NCBI RefSeq assembly: GCF_001645185.1
Contig: NZ_LXTQ01000040.1
Span: 1-64,000 of the forward strand
Length of the DNA stretch: 64,000 nucleotides
Origin: Methylobacillus sp. MM3
Lineage (GTDB): Bacteria; Pseudomonadota; Gammaproteobacteria; Burkholderiales; Methylophilaceae
Direction: 5' to 3'
Within the stretch, counting starts at the first letter, position 1. The number at the start of each line of letters is the position of its first letter. The position numbers were made by a program, and so were the translations under genes. Below the pieces are notes generated by a model. The model did not search any database. It saw only the letters and a list, made by a program, of their open reading frames with translations, and was not told where the DNA came from. This document shows positions 34,761-43,798 of this stretch, one piece after another.

Positions 34761-36268
34761 GCCTGCGGGTTCATCGGTTCCATCGCCCAGCGCGCAATGC
34801 CGCCCAGCGCGATAATGCCGGCACAGAGTTTCTCCTCCCGCCCTGTGCGCGACAATCGGTTCAGCGTCAGCAGGCTGAGCGAGGGAATGGCGTACAGCCA
34901 TATCGGAAAATCCCGATAGCGCGGGTCGGCCAGCAACAGCAGGGCCGCCGTTGCCGCCGCGAACAGGACGGCCATGCGCAAGGCCGGAAGCCAGCGGTTT
35001 TGCCGTTGCTGCATGGCCTCGATGAATCCCGGCAGCATGTTTTGATTACGACGTCCCGCAATGCCAAGCACCAGCCCAATGCCTGCGAGCGCGATCATGC
35101 CCAGCACCGCCCATTCCCATGCGTTGCGGTAGGCCACTTGCCCATGCTCCCATGCCAGCCACATTACGCCGCCCGTCCACGCGCCCGCAGCAATGTGTGT
35201 GAGCAAGCGCCAACTACGCGCGCGGCCGGGCAGGCAGGCCAATCCCAGGCAAAGCATGCTGCCTGCCAGTGCCGCAAGCAGATAGGGCTGCACGGAAGTA
35301 CGCGCCCGTACCGGCCCCGCCAAAGGGAATTTGGGCTGCAAATCCTGATCCAGAATTCCCCAGTATCCGCCTACCGTGCCTTCGAGTTGGCGTTTCCACG
35401 GCTGGTCGATGGCTTCGATGACGTTGTAATCCCAGCCTTTGTCGTGCGCCTCGCGGATGAAGCTGCGCACATATAGCGCCTGCTCCACCAAGCCCGGCCG
35501 CGCGCCTTCGCGCTGCCTGCCAGCGCTGGGCCAGCCGGTTTCGCCGATCAGCACCGGCTTTTTGTAATGCTCCTGCATGCGCTGACGCACTTGCGCCACA
35601 TGCTCCAGCGCATGGTCCACCGCCACCGGCTCGTCTTCCCAATACGGCAAAATATGTATCGTCAGGAAATCCACGCCTTCCGCCAGAGTGGGATGGCGCA
35701 GCCAGAACTCCCATACATCGGCATAGGTGACGGGTACGCTCACCCGCCCGCGTACTTCGTCCAGCATCGCGCGCATTGCTGCCTCGGGTTGCTCTTGCCG
35801 CAGCAGAACTTCGTTACCGACGATCACGGCGCGCACCGCGTCCGGGTATAGGTTGGTGAGCCGGATGGCGGTTTCCAGCTGCGAGCGATTCGCCACCGGA
35901 TCGCGCCCTATCCAGGCGCCGAGCAGGACTTTCAAGCCGAGTTTCTGCGCCAGTTCGGGCACGTATTCCAGGCCTTGATCGACGGCATAAATCCGCACGC
36001 AATGGGTGATAGGCGCCAAGGCTGCCAGATCCGCCGCGATCTGTTCCTTGGGGATACGCATCGCCGGATTGAGCGGCGTCTGCCCCGGCAAATGGTAAGG
36101 CGCATAAGACACGCAATCCAGCCGCTCGCCCTCTGCCAGATGCAGATCGGGAAGCGCAACTGGGCGCGTCTGCGCGGCAACCCAGAAGGTGAGGAGCAGA
36201 AAGGCAATGAAATGCAGGAAAAAGTGCTTACGCCAGAAGGCGGAGGAAGAAATATGGCCGGAGGTCAT
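34667..36268 (-). CDS. Membrane GH17 family beta-glucan-modifying enzyme
   Basis: This 533-residue protein has an N-terminal anchor (about 14-32) and a GH17 domain (about 50-320) with both glutamates: VIVGNEVLLRQ (acid) and VLIGETGWPSAG (nucleophile), plus VIEAIDQPWKRQLEG. Eight or so hydrophobic segments follow to the C-terminus, but no glycosyltransferase. It resembles the GH17 half of the neighbouring synthase and NdvC-like proteins. It likely branches, cuts or transglycosylates the glucan outside the membrane. The gene converges with and overlaps the small membrane protein gene. Confidence 0.82.
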   Translation of the reverse strand: MTSGHISSSAFWRKHFFLHFIAFLLLTFWVAAQTRPVALPDLHLAEGERLDCVSYAPYHLPGQTPLNPAMRIPKEQIAADLAALAPITHCVRIYAVDQGLEYVPELAQKLGLKVLLGAWIGRDPVANRSQLETAIRLTNLYPDAVRAVIVGNEVLLRQEQPEAAMRAMLDEVRGRVSVPVTYADVWEFWLRHPTLAEGVDFLTIHILPYWEDEPVAVDHALEHVAQVRQRMQEHYKKPVLIGETGWPSAGRQREGARPGLVEQALYVRSFIREAHDKGWDYNVIEAIDQPWKRQLEGTVGGYWGILDQDLQPKFPLAGPVRARTSVQPYLLAALAGSMLCLGLACLPGRARSWRLLTHIAAGAWTGGVMWLAWEHGQVAYRNAWEWAVLGMIALAGIGLVLGIAGRRNQNMLPGFIEAMQQRQNRWLPALRMAVLFAAATAALLLLADPRYRDFPIWLYAIPSLSLLTLNRLSRTGREEKLCAGIIALGGIARWAMEPMNPQAQAWLALCLLLAAACLASTSKASTTAGADGS

Positions 36269-36695
36269 GGAGTTGCACGATTACAGAATTGGATAGGCGC
36301 ATATTGTATGCGCTGTTACCGCTTCTTCTGCCGGCGACCGGTTTTTTCTGTCATTGGCCGATGCCGGAGCTTGGTCTGCCAAGACCTGGAACTCAATTTC
36401 TCAATGCACAAGCCGGGCCGAAACCGAACACGGCCAGGGCTTTATGTTTTGACAGGTAAGGCTCGAATTTTTGTACCAGGCAATCTGCTTGCGGGCTGCC
36501 TTTCTGCACTTCCCATGTCAGTACTCATTCACGCAAGGCTAGCCTTGCGCAACGGTATCGAGCGTTTAAAACAATATCATTAAAAACAAACGGTTATTGA
36601 TTTGTCCGGCCAGACGTCCGCATCCGGGGCGGCGCCGCTGGATGCGCAGCGCATTCGAAATGACTCACGCAAAATATTCGTGCAAATTTTGCGTA
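36269..36695. other. 427-bp gene-free region upstream of the GH17 gene
   Basis: No gene is supported. It holds an 18-bp perfect palindrome CGCAAGGCTAGCCTTGCG (36532-36549), a 13-bp palindrome ATGCGCAGCGCAT (36642-36654) and a hairpin next to the cpxA stop. The GH17 promoter should lie at its left end, but no consensus hexamers stand out. Confidence 0.5.
36667..36694 (-). terminator. Hairpin after cpxA
   Basis: ACGCAAAAT and ATTTTGCGT are perfect 9-bp arms separated by 10 bases, starting two bases after the cpxA stop codon on the minus strand. The T run after the stem is short, so this is a weak or processing-type terminator. Confidence 0.5.
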
Positions 36696-38036
36696 TCAAA
36701 ACACCTTTGCGTGATTGAATTGAATCCTGACCAGCAGGCCGCCACCGGTGGCATTGCTTAGTTCCAGCGTGCCGGCGTGCTTGTGCAGCGCGCGTTGAGC
36801 GATGGCGAGGCCCAAGCCATAGCCCGATGCCTGGGTTTTATCCTTTTCGGGCGGCAAACGATAGAAGGGTTGAAAGACCTTGGTCAACTCTTCCTCCGGA
36901 ATGCCGGGGCCGTGGTCGCGGATCAGCACGGTGGGCTTATGCGATTCGTCGGTGAGGCGGATTTCCACGGCGCTGGCGTCGGCCGTGTACTTGATGGCGT
37001 TGCGAATGACGTTCTCGAAGGCGCGCCGCAGCAGTTCGCGCTGGCCTTCGACCTCGGCCTTGATGTCGGCGCGATATTCGATCGTGCGCCCGTTGGCCTG
37101 AGCTTCGAAGCTGACATCCTGAATGATTTCCTCCAGCAGTTCGTCAATGCTGACTTTTTCCTTTCCGTCGTTGCCGAGGTTGGATTCGAGCCGCGCCAAG
37201 GTGAGTATCTGGCCGAGCAGTTCGTCCAGGCGCTCGGCTTCGCGTTCGATACGGCCGAGCGCCATCGCCACCTTGTCGGGCTGCTGCTGGGCGATGCCCA
37301 CAGCCAGGCGCATGCGCGCGACCGGCGAGCGCAACTCGTGCGAAACGTCGTGCAGCAGCTGCCGTTGCGAATTCAGCAAGGTTTGCAGGTGCGTCGCCAT
37401 GAAGTCGAAATCCTTGCCGAGATCGGAGAGCTCGTCGTTGCGGCTGCCGATCAACGGACTGACGCGGGCGTTGAGGTCGCCTTCGGCGAGGCGGTTGCTG
37501 ACTTTGCGCAGATGGCGGATCGGGCGACTGAGATAGGTCGCGAATATCGCGCTGAATAGCAGGCTGGCGAACAGGGCGATGACAATCTGGATGCCCGGCG
37601 GCGGCATGCGCGGCGGGCCGGCATCCGCGCTGGCGGCGGGCAGGAAAAGTACATATTCTTCGCCGCTGGGCGCACTGACGCGCTTCACGCTGTGTTTCAG
37701 CCTGCCGTGCTGCAATGCCGCCCGTGCTTTTTTCAGCGCGGCAGGCGGCACGGTGCGTCCCAGCGCATCGCGGCCTTCTACATCGACGATCAGTACGCGC
37801 GGCGACCTGTTCTTGCCCGGCCATTCATCGAGCAGCGCCCGCGCACCGGCCACTCCGGAATATTGCACCGCATTCGCGACGACGCCGACGACGAATTCGG
37901 CGCGCCGGTCGCGCGAGATGCCTTCTTCGTTCTGCAAGCGCTGATCGTGCAGATAGACCGCCCCGCCGATGCCGGCGCCGATCAGCACCAGCGTGACGGA
38001 CAGGCCGAAGAACAGTTTCCAGAACAGGCGTCCCAT
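36696..38036 (-). CDS. cpxA: Sensor histidine kinase, CpxA-like
   Basis: This 446-residue inner-membrane kinase has a signal anchor (about 7-28), a periplasmic part (about 29-165), a second helix (about 166-186) and HAMP (LSRPIRHLRKVSNRLAEGDLNARV). The phosphoacceptor is in LLHDVSHELRSPVARMRLA, followed by ENVIRNAIKYT (N box), IRDHGPGIPEEEL (G1) and SGYGLGLAIAQRALHKHAG (G2). H-box and catalytic sequence closely follow CpxA. I chose the ATG ten bases after the cpxR stop; a longer frame overlaps cpxR. cpxR and cpxP nearby support the name. Confidence 0.88.
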   Translation of the reverse strand: MGRLFWKLFFGLSVTLVLIGAGIGGAVYLHDQRLQNEEGISRDRRAEFVVGVVANAVQYSGVAGARALLDEWPGKNRSPRVLIVDVEGRDALGRTVPPAALKKARAALQHGRLKHSVKRVSAPSGEEYVLFLPAASADAGPPRMPPPGIQIVIALFASLLFSAIFATYLSRPIRHLRKVSNRLAEGDLNARVSPLIGSRNDELSDLGKDFDFMATHLQTLLNSQRQLLHDVSHELRSPVARMRLAVGIAQQQPDKVAMALGRIEREAERLDELLGQILTLARLESNLGNDGKEKVSIDELLEEIIQDVSFEAQANGRTIEYRADIKAEVEGQRELLRRAFENVIRNAIKYTADASAVEIRLTDESHKPTVLIRDHGPGIPEEELTKVFQPFYRLPPEKDKTQASGYGLGLAIAQRALHKHAGTLELSNATGGGLLVRIQFNHAKVF

Positions 38037-38046
38037 CTTTCTTTCC

Positions 38047-38736
38047 TTAACCCGGAATGAACTGGTAGCCGACGTTGCGCACCGTCTGGATGGGGGAGCG
38101 CCCATCGTCCAGCGTGCCCAGCTTTTGCCGCAGGTTGCTGACGTGCACATCGATGCTGCGGTCGTATTTGGTTTCCGGCCGGCCCAGCGCCTGCACAAAC
38201 AGGTCGGCCTTGGTGACGACGTGGCCGGCGTGCTTGATCAGCACTTCCAGCAGCGCATATTCGCTGGTGGTGAGCGATAGCGGCTGCCCGTTCCATTCAA
38301 TGATGCGTTCGGCGGCATGCAGCGCGGCCCGGCCCACGCGCAGCACGCCGTCGCGCTGTGTTGCGGCATCACGCACCACCACCCGGCGTTGGATGGCGTG
38401 CAGGCGGGCGACCAGCTCGCGCGGATTGAAAGGCTTGGTGAGGTAATCGTCGGCACCGAGTTCGAGCCCGACGATGCGGTCGATGTCGTCGCCCTTGGCG
38501 GTGAGCATGATGACGGGAATCTGGCTGGTGTTGCGGATCAGGCGCAGCGTATCGAAGCCGTTCATGCCCGGCATCATCACATCCAGCACCACGAGGTCGT
38601 ATTTGCCGGACAGCGCCATGCGCGCGCCCTCCTGCCCGTCATGGGCGAATTCCAGCGCGAAATCCTCGGCTTCCAGATATTCTTCCATCATCTGGCAAAG
38701 CTCGATGTCGTCGTCGATCAGCAGGACTTGCAGCAC
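38047..38736 (-). CDS. cpxR: Response regulator, CpxR-like
   Basis: This 229-residue OmpR-family regulator has a receiver domain (VLLIDDDIELCQMMEEYL, phosphoacceptor in VVLDVMMPGMNGFDTLR, switch residues in IMLTAKGDD and YLTKPFNPREL). A winged-helix DNA-binding domain follows (LTTSEYALLEVLIKHAGHVVTKADLF, DVHVSNLRQKLG, TVRNVGYQFIP). It should be phosphorylated by the downstream kinase and act on envelope stress genes. The upstream region holds GTAAA-type half-sites facing cpxP. Confidence 0.9.
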   Translation of the reverse strand: MLQVLLIDDDIELCQMMEEYLEAEDFALEFAHDGQEGARMALSGKYDLVVLDVMMPGMNGFDTLRLIRNTSQIPVIMLTAKGDDIDRIVGLELGADDYLTKPFNPRELVARLHAIQRRVVVRDAATQRDGVLRVGRAALHAAERIIEWNGQPLSLTTSEYALLEVLIKHAGHVVTKADLFVQALGRPETKYDRSIDVHVSNLRQKLGTLDDGRSPIQTVRNVGYQFIPG

Positions 38737-38805
38737 GCGTTATCGTTTCCGAATTAAGAGGTTGGATGTGATTCTGCCAAAGTTTGGCGGGCGGATGGTG
38801 CGCTC

Positions 38806-38830
38806 CTTACATACTTTTACGTAGTATTAC
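38806..38830 (-). promoter_or_regulatory. Three tandem CpxR-type half-sites
   Basis: Read on the minus strand the sequence is GTAAT-N5-GTAAA-N5-GTAAG, i.e. three GTAAN repeats at an exact 10-bp period. The known CpxR box is GTAAA-N5-GTAAA. The site lies in the 173-bp gap between divergent cpxR and cpxP. Confidence 0.75.
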
Positions 38831-38909
38831 GCGCCCTGAACGCAAGCCTACACGCAAATCCGGAAAATGATCGTCACATTCATTGTTCACAGACCATCGG
38901 AGGTCCATC

Positions 38910-39380
38910 ATGGGTAAGTCTCATAAATATCTGGTTTCCGCCGCGCTGATCACCGCATCGCTGTTTGCTGCCGGTACGGCCATGTCCGGCGAGGGCGAGC
39001 GCTGCGACAGCAGGCATCACGGCAAGATAGGGGCGCATGGCGACATGCATCACGGTTTCCATCAGAAGCTGAAGGAACTCAACCTGACCAGCGAGCAGCA
39101 GGCGCGGGTGAAAGAGATCATGGACAAGCAGAAGCCCCAGCGCGAAGCCCACATGAAGGCCATGCAGGAGTCGCGCCAGGCATTGCGCGAAGCGACGCGC
39201 AGCGATGCCTACGATAGTGCCAAGGTGCGCGAAATCGCCAACAAGCAGGCCGCGCTGCACGCCGACATGACCGTGCTGCGCACCGAGACCATGCATCAGA
39301 TTTACAGCCTGCTGACTCCCGAGCAGAAGCAGAAGTGGGATGCGAAACGCGCGCGTCACGATGACGTCGAAAAGAGCTGA
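38910..39380 (+). CDS. cpxP: Periplasmic CpxP/Spy-family protein
   Basis: This 156-residue protein has a signal peptide (about 1-26, ending AMSGE) and is helical and charged, with a His-rich start to the mature part (HHGKIGAHGDMHHGFH). Two LTxxQ motifs, LTSEQQARV and LTPEQKQKW, are diagnostic of CpxP/Spy, which inhibit CpxA and act as chaperones. The ATG chosen has GGAGG seven bases upstream; a longer frame lacks a site. It is divergent from cpxRA and followed by a terminator. Confidence 0.9.
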   Translation: MGKSHKYLVSAALITASLFAAGTAMSGEGERCDSRHHGKIGAHGDMHHGFHQKLKELNLTSEQQARVKEIMDKQKPQREAHMKAMQESRQALREATRSDAYDSAKVREIANKQAALHADMTVLRTETMHQIYSLLTPEQKQKWDAKRARHDDVEKS

Positions 39381-39413
39381 TAATCTCTCCCTTTTGAATT
39401 GATTTACTCCCTT

Positions 39414-39449
39414 CTCCGGGTAACGCGAAAGCGCGGCCCGGAGTTTTTT
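39414..39449 (+). terminator. Terminator of cpxP
   Basis: CTCCGGG (39414-39420) pairs with CCCGGAG (39437-39443), with an internal GCGAAAGCGC stem between them, and TTTTTT follows. It separates cpxP from the efflux operon, which therefore needs its own promoter in a very short space or depends on read-through. Confidence 0.88.
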
Positions 39450-39466
39450 AGTTTTTCCGTGATGCC

Positions 39467-40645
39467 ATGAAAATCAACTACACACCATCTCTGCTGACTT
39501 TGCTTCCCGTGCTCCTGCTGTTGACGGCCTGCAATCCCTCGTCGGGCGAAAACAAGGCGCCTCCGCCCAAAACGGCCGAGGTCGGCGTGGTAGAAATTGC
39601 GTCCAGCGCCCAGCCCATCGTGACCGAACTGCCGGGCCGCACCAACGCGCGCATGATCGCCGAGATCCGCCCGCAGATCGGCGGCATCATCCAGGAACGC
39701 ACATTCGTCGAAGGCGCGATGGTCAGGGCCGGACAGACGCTGTACCGCATTGACCCCGCGATGTACGAAGCTGCCTACGCCAGCGCCCAGGCCGCGCTGC
39801 AGAAAGCCGAAGCCACGTATAAATCCAGCAAGGTGAAGGCCGAGCGCTATACCGAGCTGGTCGCGATCAATGCCGTCAGCAAGCAGGATTACGACGACAT
39901 GCAGGCAACGCTGAAGCAATCCGAAGCGGATGTTGCCTTGGCCAAGGCGGCACTGGAAACCGCGCGCATCAACCTTGCCTATACCCGCATTACCGCGCCG
40001 ATTTCCGGCCGCGTCGAAACTTCGGTGGTTACGCCCGGCGCGCTGGTGACGGCCAACCAGGCGGCCGCGCTTACCACGGTGCAGCAGCTCGATCCCATTT
40101 ATGTCGATGTGACGCAATCCAGCAGCGATCTGCTGCGGCTCAAGCGCGAGCTTGCCAAGGGCAACCTCAAGCGCATCAGCGCCGACGAGGCGCGCATCAA
40201 GGTGCTACTGGAAGACGGCAGCGTGTATCCGCACGCCGGCCGTCTGAGTTTCAGCGGCGTCACCGTCAATCCGACCTCCGGTGCGGTCACGTTGCGCGCC
40301 ATCGTGCCCAATCCGGAAGGCCTGCTGATGCCCGGCATGTACGTGCGCGCCCAACTGGAAGAAGCCGTGGACGAGGCGGCCATCCTGGTGCCGCAGCAAA
40401 GCGTCACGCGCACCGCCAAGGGCGACGCGCTGGTGCTGGTGGTCAATGCCGAAAACAAGGTGGAACAGCGGCGGGTGGAAGTCGGGCGCGCCATTGGCAC
40501 CCAGTGGCTGGTCAACGCCGGGCTCGCTGCCGGCGATCGCGTGATCGTCGAAGGTGTGCAGCAGATACGTGTCGGCGATGCGGTGAAAGCCCGTGTCATG
40601 TCTGCCGAAGCGGTCGACAAATCCGCCGAAGCCAGCGGAAAGTAA
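39467..40645 (+). CDS. RND efflux periplasmic adaptor lipoprotein
   Basis: This 392-residue protein is an AcrA/MexA-type membrane fusion protein. It has a lipoprotein signal with lipobox LLTAC (Cys about 23). The lipoyl and hairpin domains (about 65-190) include GRTNARMIAEIRPQIGGII, YRIDPAMYEAAYASAQAALQKAE and NLAYTRITAPISGRVETSVVTPGALV. Beta-barrel and membrane-proximal domains follow, ending in a variable tail. It links the inner-membrane pump to the outer-membrane channel. The pump gene starts ten bases after the stop. Confidence 0.95.
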   Translation: MKINYTPSLLTLLPVLLLLTACNPSSGENKAPPPKTAEVGVVEIASSAQPIVTELPGRTNARMIAEIRPQIGGIIQERTFVEGAMVRAGQTLYRIDPAMYEAAYASAQAALQKAEATYKSSKVKAERYTELVAINAVSKQDYDDMQATLKQSEADVALAKAALETARINLAYTRITAPISGRVETSVVTPGALVTANQAAALTTVQQLDPIYVDVTQSSSDLLRLKRELAKGNLKRISADEARIKVLLEDGSVYPHAGRLSFSGVTVNPTSGAVTLRAIVPNPEGLLMPGMYVRAQLEEAVDEAAILVPQQSVTRTAKGDALVLVVNAENKVEQRRVEVGRAIGTQWLVNAGLAAGDRVIVEGVQQIRVGDAVKARVMSAEAVDKSAEASGK

Positions 40646-40654
40646 GGCACGATC

Positions 40655-43600
40655 ATGGCCCGTTTCTTCATCGACCGTCCCATTTTTGCCTGGGTCATCG
40701 CCATCGTCATCATGCTGGCCGGCCTGGCCTCCATTTTTGCGCTGCCGCTGGAGCAATATCCCGACATCGCGCCGCCGCGCGTCAATATCAGCGCCACTTA
40801 TACCGGCGCTTCGGCCAAGACCATCGAAGACTCGGTGACGCAGGTGATCGAGCAGGCGATGAAGGGCATCGACAATCTCACCTACATGACCTCGTCGAGC
40901 AACTCCTCCGGCAGCGCCAGCGTTGCGCTGACTTTCACCGCCGGCACTGACCCGGACGTGGCGCAGATGCAGGTGCAGAACAAGCTGCAGCAGGCCATGC
41001 CGCGCCTGCCGCAAGTGGTGCAAAACCAGGGTGTGCGGGTCAACAAGTCCGGCATCGACTTCCTGATGGTGGTCTCGCTGATTTCCGATGACCCCAATGT
41101 TTCGCCCATCGATATCGGCGACTATATCAACAGCACGCTGCTTGACCAGGTCAGCCGCATCGACGGCGTGGGCGAAGCGCAGGCCATCGGCGGCGGCTAC
41201 GCGATGCGCATCTGGATGGATCCGGCCAGGCTGGTGAAATACAACCTGATGCCGTCCGACATCAGCGCCGCGATCCAGGCGCAGAACACCGAAGTCTCCG
41301 CCGGCCAGCTGGGCGGGCTGCCCGCCGCATCCGGCCAGCAGCTCAACGCCACCATCAGCGCGCGCAGCAAGCTGCAAAGCGTGGAGGAATTCCGCAACAT
41401 CGTGCTGAAATCCACCACCGACGGCGCCAGCGTGCGTCTCGGCGACGTGGCGCGGCTGGAACTCGGCGCCGACAGCTACACGCCGCGCACCGAATTCAAT
41501 GGCAAGATTTCCGCGGCGATGATCGTCCGCCTCGCGGCCGGCGCGAATGCGCTGGACACGGCCGAAGCCGTGAAGGCCAAGATGAAGGAGTTGGAGCCAT
41601 ATTTCCCGCCCGAACTCAAGCTGCGCACCGAGATCGGCTACGACACCACGCCTTTCGTGAAGATTTCCATCGAGGAGGTGGTCAAGTCGCTGGCCGAGGC
41701 CATCTTGCTGGTGGTGCTGATCATGTACCTCTTCTTGCAGAACTGGCGCGCCACGTTGATTCCGGCGATTGCGGTGCCGGTCGTGTTGTTGGGCACCTTC
41801 GGCGTGCTGGCGGCGTTCGGCTTCACGATCAATACTCTCACCATGTTCGCTCTGGTGCTCGCCATCGGTTTGCTGGTGGACGATGCCATCGTCGTCGTCG
41901 AAAACGTCGAGCGCGTGATGAGCGAGGAAGGCCTGCCGCCCAAGGAGGCCACGCGCAAATCTATGAGCGAGATCACCGGGGCACTGGTTGGCATCGCGCT
42001 GGTGCTGTCGGCGGTATTCGTGCCCATGGCCTTCTTCGGCGGTTCCACCGGCGTGATCTATCGCCAGTTCTCTATCACCATCGTGTCGGCGATGCTGTTG
42101 TCGGTGCTGGTGGCGCTGGTGCTGACGCCGGCGCTGTGCGCCACGCTGCTGAAGCCGGTCGACCGCGCGCATCCGCATCGCGAACGCGGCTTCTTCGGCT
42201 GGTTCAACCGCAATTTCGACCGTTCCTCGCGCAAGTACCAATCCACGGTGCAGGGTGTGTTGCGCCACAAGTTCATCGCGCTTTTGGTGTACGGCGGCAT
42301 CGCCGCCTTGCTGGCGGTGCTGTTCCTGCGCCTGCCGACTTCCTTCCTGCCCGACGAAGACCAGGGCATCCTGATGGCGCAGGTGCAGCTACCGGTGGGC
42401 GCGACGGACTATCGCACGCTGAAGGTGATGGACGAGATCGAGCAGTACTTCGTCAAGAAGACCGATGTCATCGACTCCATCGTCACCATTACCGGCATGG
42501 GGCAGGGCGGAGGCGGCAGCCAGAATTCGGGGCGCGCCTTCATCAAGCTGCGCGACTGGTCCGAACGCACCGAGCAATCGCAAAGCGCCGCCGCGATTGC
42601 GCAGCAGGCGACCCGCGATCTATCGAAAATCCGCGACGCAAAGATCTTCGTCATGCAGCCTCCCAGCGTGCGCGGCCTCGGCCAGAGCTCTGGCTTCACC
42701 ATGCAATTGCGCGATCTCGCGGGCAAGGGGCACGAGGCGCTGGTCGCAGCGCGCGACCGGCTGCTGGAGCTTGCCGAGAAGGAACCGCGCCTTAACCGGG
42801 TGCGCAGTACCGGCTTAGACGATACGCCGGAATTCCGCGTCGATATCGACGACGAAAAGGCCGGTGCCTTCGATATTTCCACCTCGGCGATCAACAGCAC
42901 GCTGTCGACGGCGATGGGCGGCGACTACGTCAACGACTTCATCCACAACGGCCGTGTGAAGAAGGTGTACGTGCAGGCCGATGCGCCGTACCGCATGCAG
43001 CCGGAAAACATCGGCGAGTGGTATGTGCGCAACAACAACGGCGAAATGGTGCCGTTCTCCGCATTCTCCAGCAGCCGCTGGACGTACGGTTCGCCGTTGC
43101 TGGAGCGCTACAACGGCATTTCCTCGCTGGAAGTCGTCGGCGAGGCGGCTCACGAAGTCAGCTCGGGCGATGCGATGCTCATCGTCGAAGACCTGGTGCG
43201 GCAACTGCCCGAAGGCTTCGGCCTGGACTGGACCGGCGCGTCCTACCAGGAGCGCTTGTCCGGCTCGCAGGCGCCGCTGCTGTATGCGATTTCCATCCTG
43301 TTTGTTTTCCTGTGCCTCGCGGCGCTGTACGAAAGCTGGGCGGTGCCGTTCTCGGTGATCCTGATCGTGCCTATCGGCATCGTCGGCGCGGTGCTCGCCA
43401 CTACGCTGCGCGGCATGTCGGGCGACGTGTATTTCCAGGTCGGCCTGCTGACCACTGTCGGCCTCGCAGCGAAAAACGCGATCCTGATCGTCGAATTCGC
43501 CAAGCAATTGCAGGAGCAGGGCAAGTCGCTGGTCGACGCCACCATGCAGGCGGTGAAGCAGCGGCTGCGCCCTATCCTGATGACCTCGCTGGCCTTTATC

Positions 43601-43798
43601 TTCGGCGTGCTGCCGCTGGCGCTGAGTACCGGTGCCGGTGCGGCCAGCCGCCAGGCCATCGGCACCGGCGTGCTGGGCGGCATGCTGACGGCGACCTTGC
43701 TGGGCATTTTCTTCGTGCCGCTGTTCTATGTGCTGATCCGCACGGTGTTTCCTTATCGGCCGGTGGAAACGTATGCCCCGGCGGCTGCAACGAGTTGA
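40655..43798 (+). CDS. RND multidrug efflux pump, AcrB/MexB type (HAE-1)
   Basis: This 1047-residue inner-membrane pump has the full HAE-1 length. It starts [22 protein letters not shown]. Proton-relay residues are present: the Asp pair in [16 protein letters not shown] (TM4) and the Lys in [15 protein letters not shown] (TM10). Also visible are [10 protein letters not shown] and the TM11-12 end [13 protein letters not shown]. It exports hydrophobic compounds using the proton gradient. Its stop overlaps the next start by one base (TGATG). Confidence 0.97.
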   Translation: MARFFIDRPIFAWVIAIVIMLAGLASIFALPLEQYPDIAPPRVNISATYTGASAKTIEDSVTQVIEQAMKGIDNLTYMTSSSNSSGSASVALTFTAGTDPDVAQMQVQNKLQQAMPRLPQVVQNQGVRVNKSGIDFLMVVSLISDDPNVSPIDIGDYINSTLLDQVSRIDGVGEAQAIGGGYAMRIWMDPARLVKYNLMPSDISAAIQAQNTEVSAGQLGGLPAASGQQLNATISARSKLQSVEEFRNIVLKSTTDGASVRLGDVARLELGADSYTPRTEFNGKISAAMIVRLAAGANALDTAEAVKAKMKELEPYFPPELKLRTEIGYDTTPFVKISIEEVVKSLAEAILLVVLIMYLFLQNWRATLIPAIAVPVVLLGTFGVLAAFGFTINTLTMFALVLAIGLLVDDAIVVVENVERVMSEEGLPPKEATRKSMSEITGALVGIALVLSAVFVPMAFFGGSTGVIYRQFSITIVSAMLLSVLVALVLTPALCATLLKPVDRAHPHRERGFFGWFNRNFDRSSRKYQSTVQGVLRHKFIALLVYGGIAALLAVLFLRLPTSFLPDEDQGILMAQVQLPVGATDYRTLKVMDEIEQYFVKKTDVIDSIVTITGMGQGGGGSQNSGRAFIKLRDWSERTEQSQSAAAIAQQATRDLSKIRDAKIFVMQPPSVRGLGQSSGFTMQLRDLAGKGHEALVAARDRLLELAEKEPRLNRVRSTGLDDTPEFRVDIDDEKAGAFDISTSAINSTLSTAMGGDYVNDFIHNGRVKKVYVQADAPYRMQPENIGEWYVRNNNGEMVPFSAFSSSRWTYGSPLLERYNGISSLEVVGEAAHEVSSGDAMLIVEDLVRQLPEGFGLDWTGASYQERLSGSQAPLLYAISILFVFLCLAALYESWAVPFSVILIVPIGIVGAVLATTLRGMSGDVYFQVGLLTTVGLAAKNAILIVEFAKQLQEQGKSLVDATMQAVKQRLRPILMTSLAFIFGVLPLALSTGAGAASRQAIGTGVLGGMLTATLLGIFFVPLFYVLIRTVFPYRPVETYAPAAATS

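Noticed and set aside
38047-38198. Longer cpxA start overlapping cpxR
   Set aside because: The frame extends 54 codons into cpxR, but those codons carry no kinase features and the ATG at 38036 gives a proper signal anchor.
40205-42268. 687-codon open frame opposite the RND adaptor and pump genes
   Set aside because: It crosses two real genes on the other strand and encodes a His/Arg/Asp-rich product without domains.
43018-43797. N-terminal extension of the outer membrane channel
   Set aside because: It is out of frame inside the pump gene, and the lipoprotein signal starts at the ATG overlapping the pump stop.
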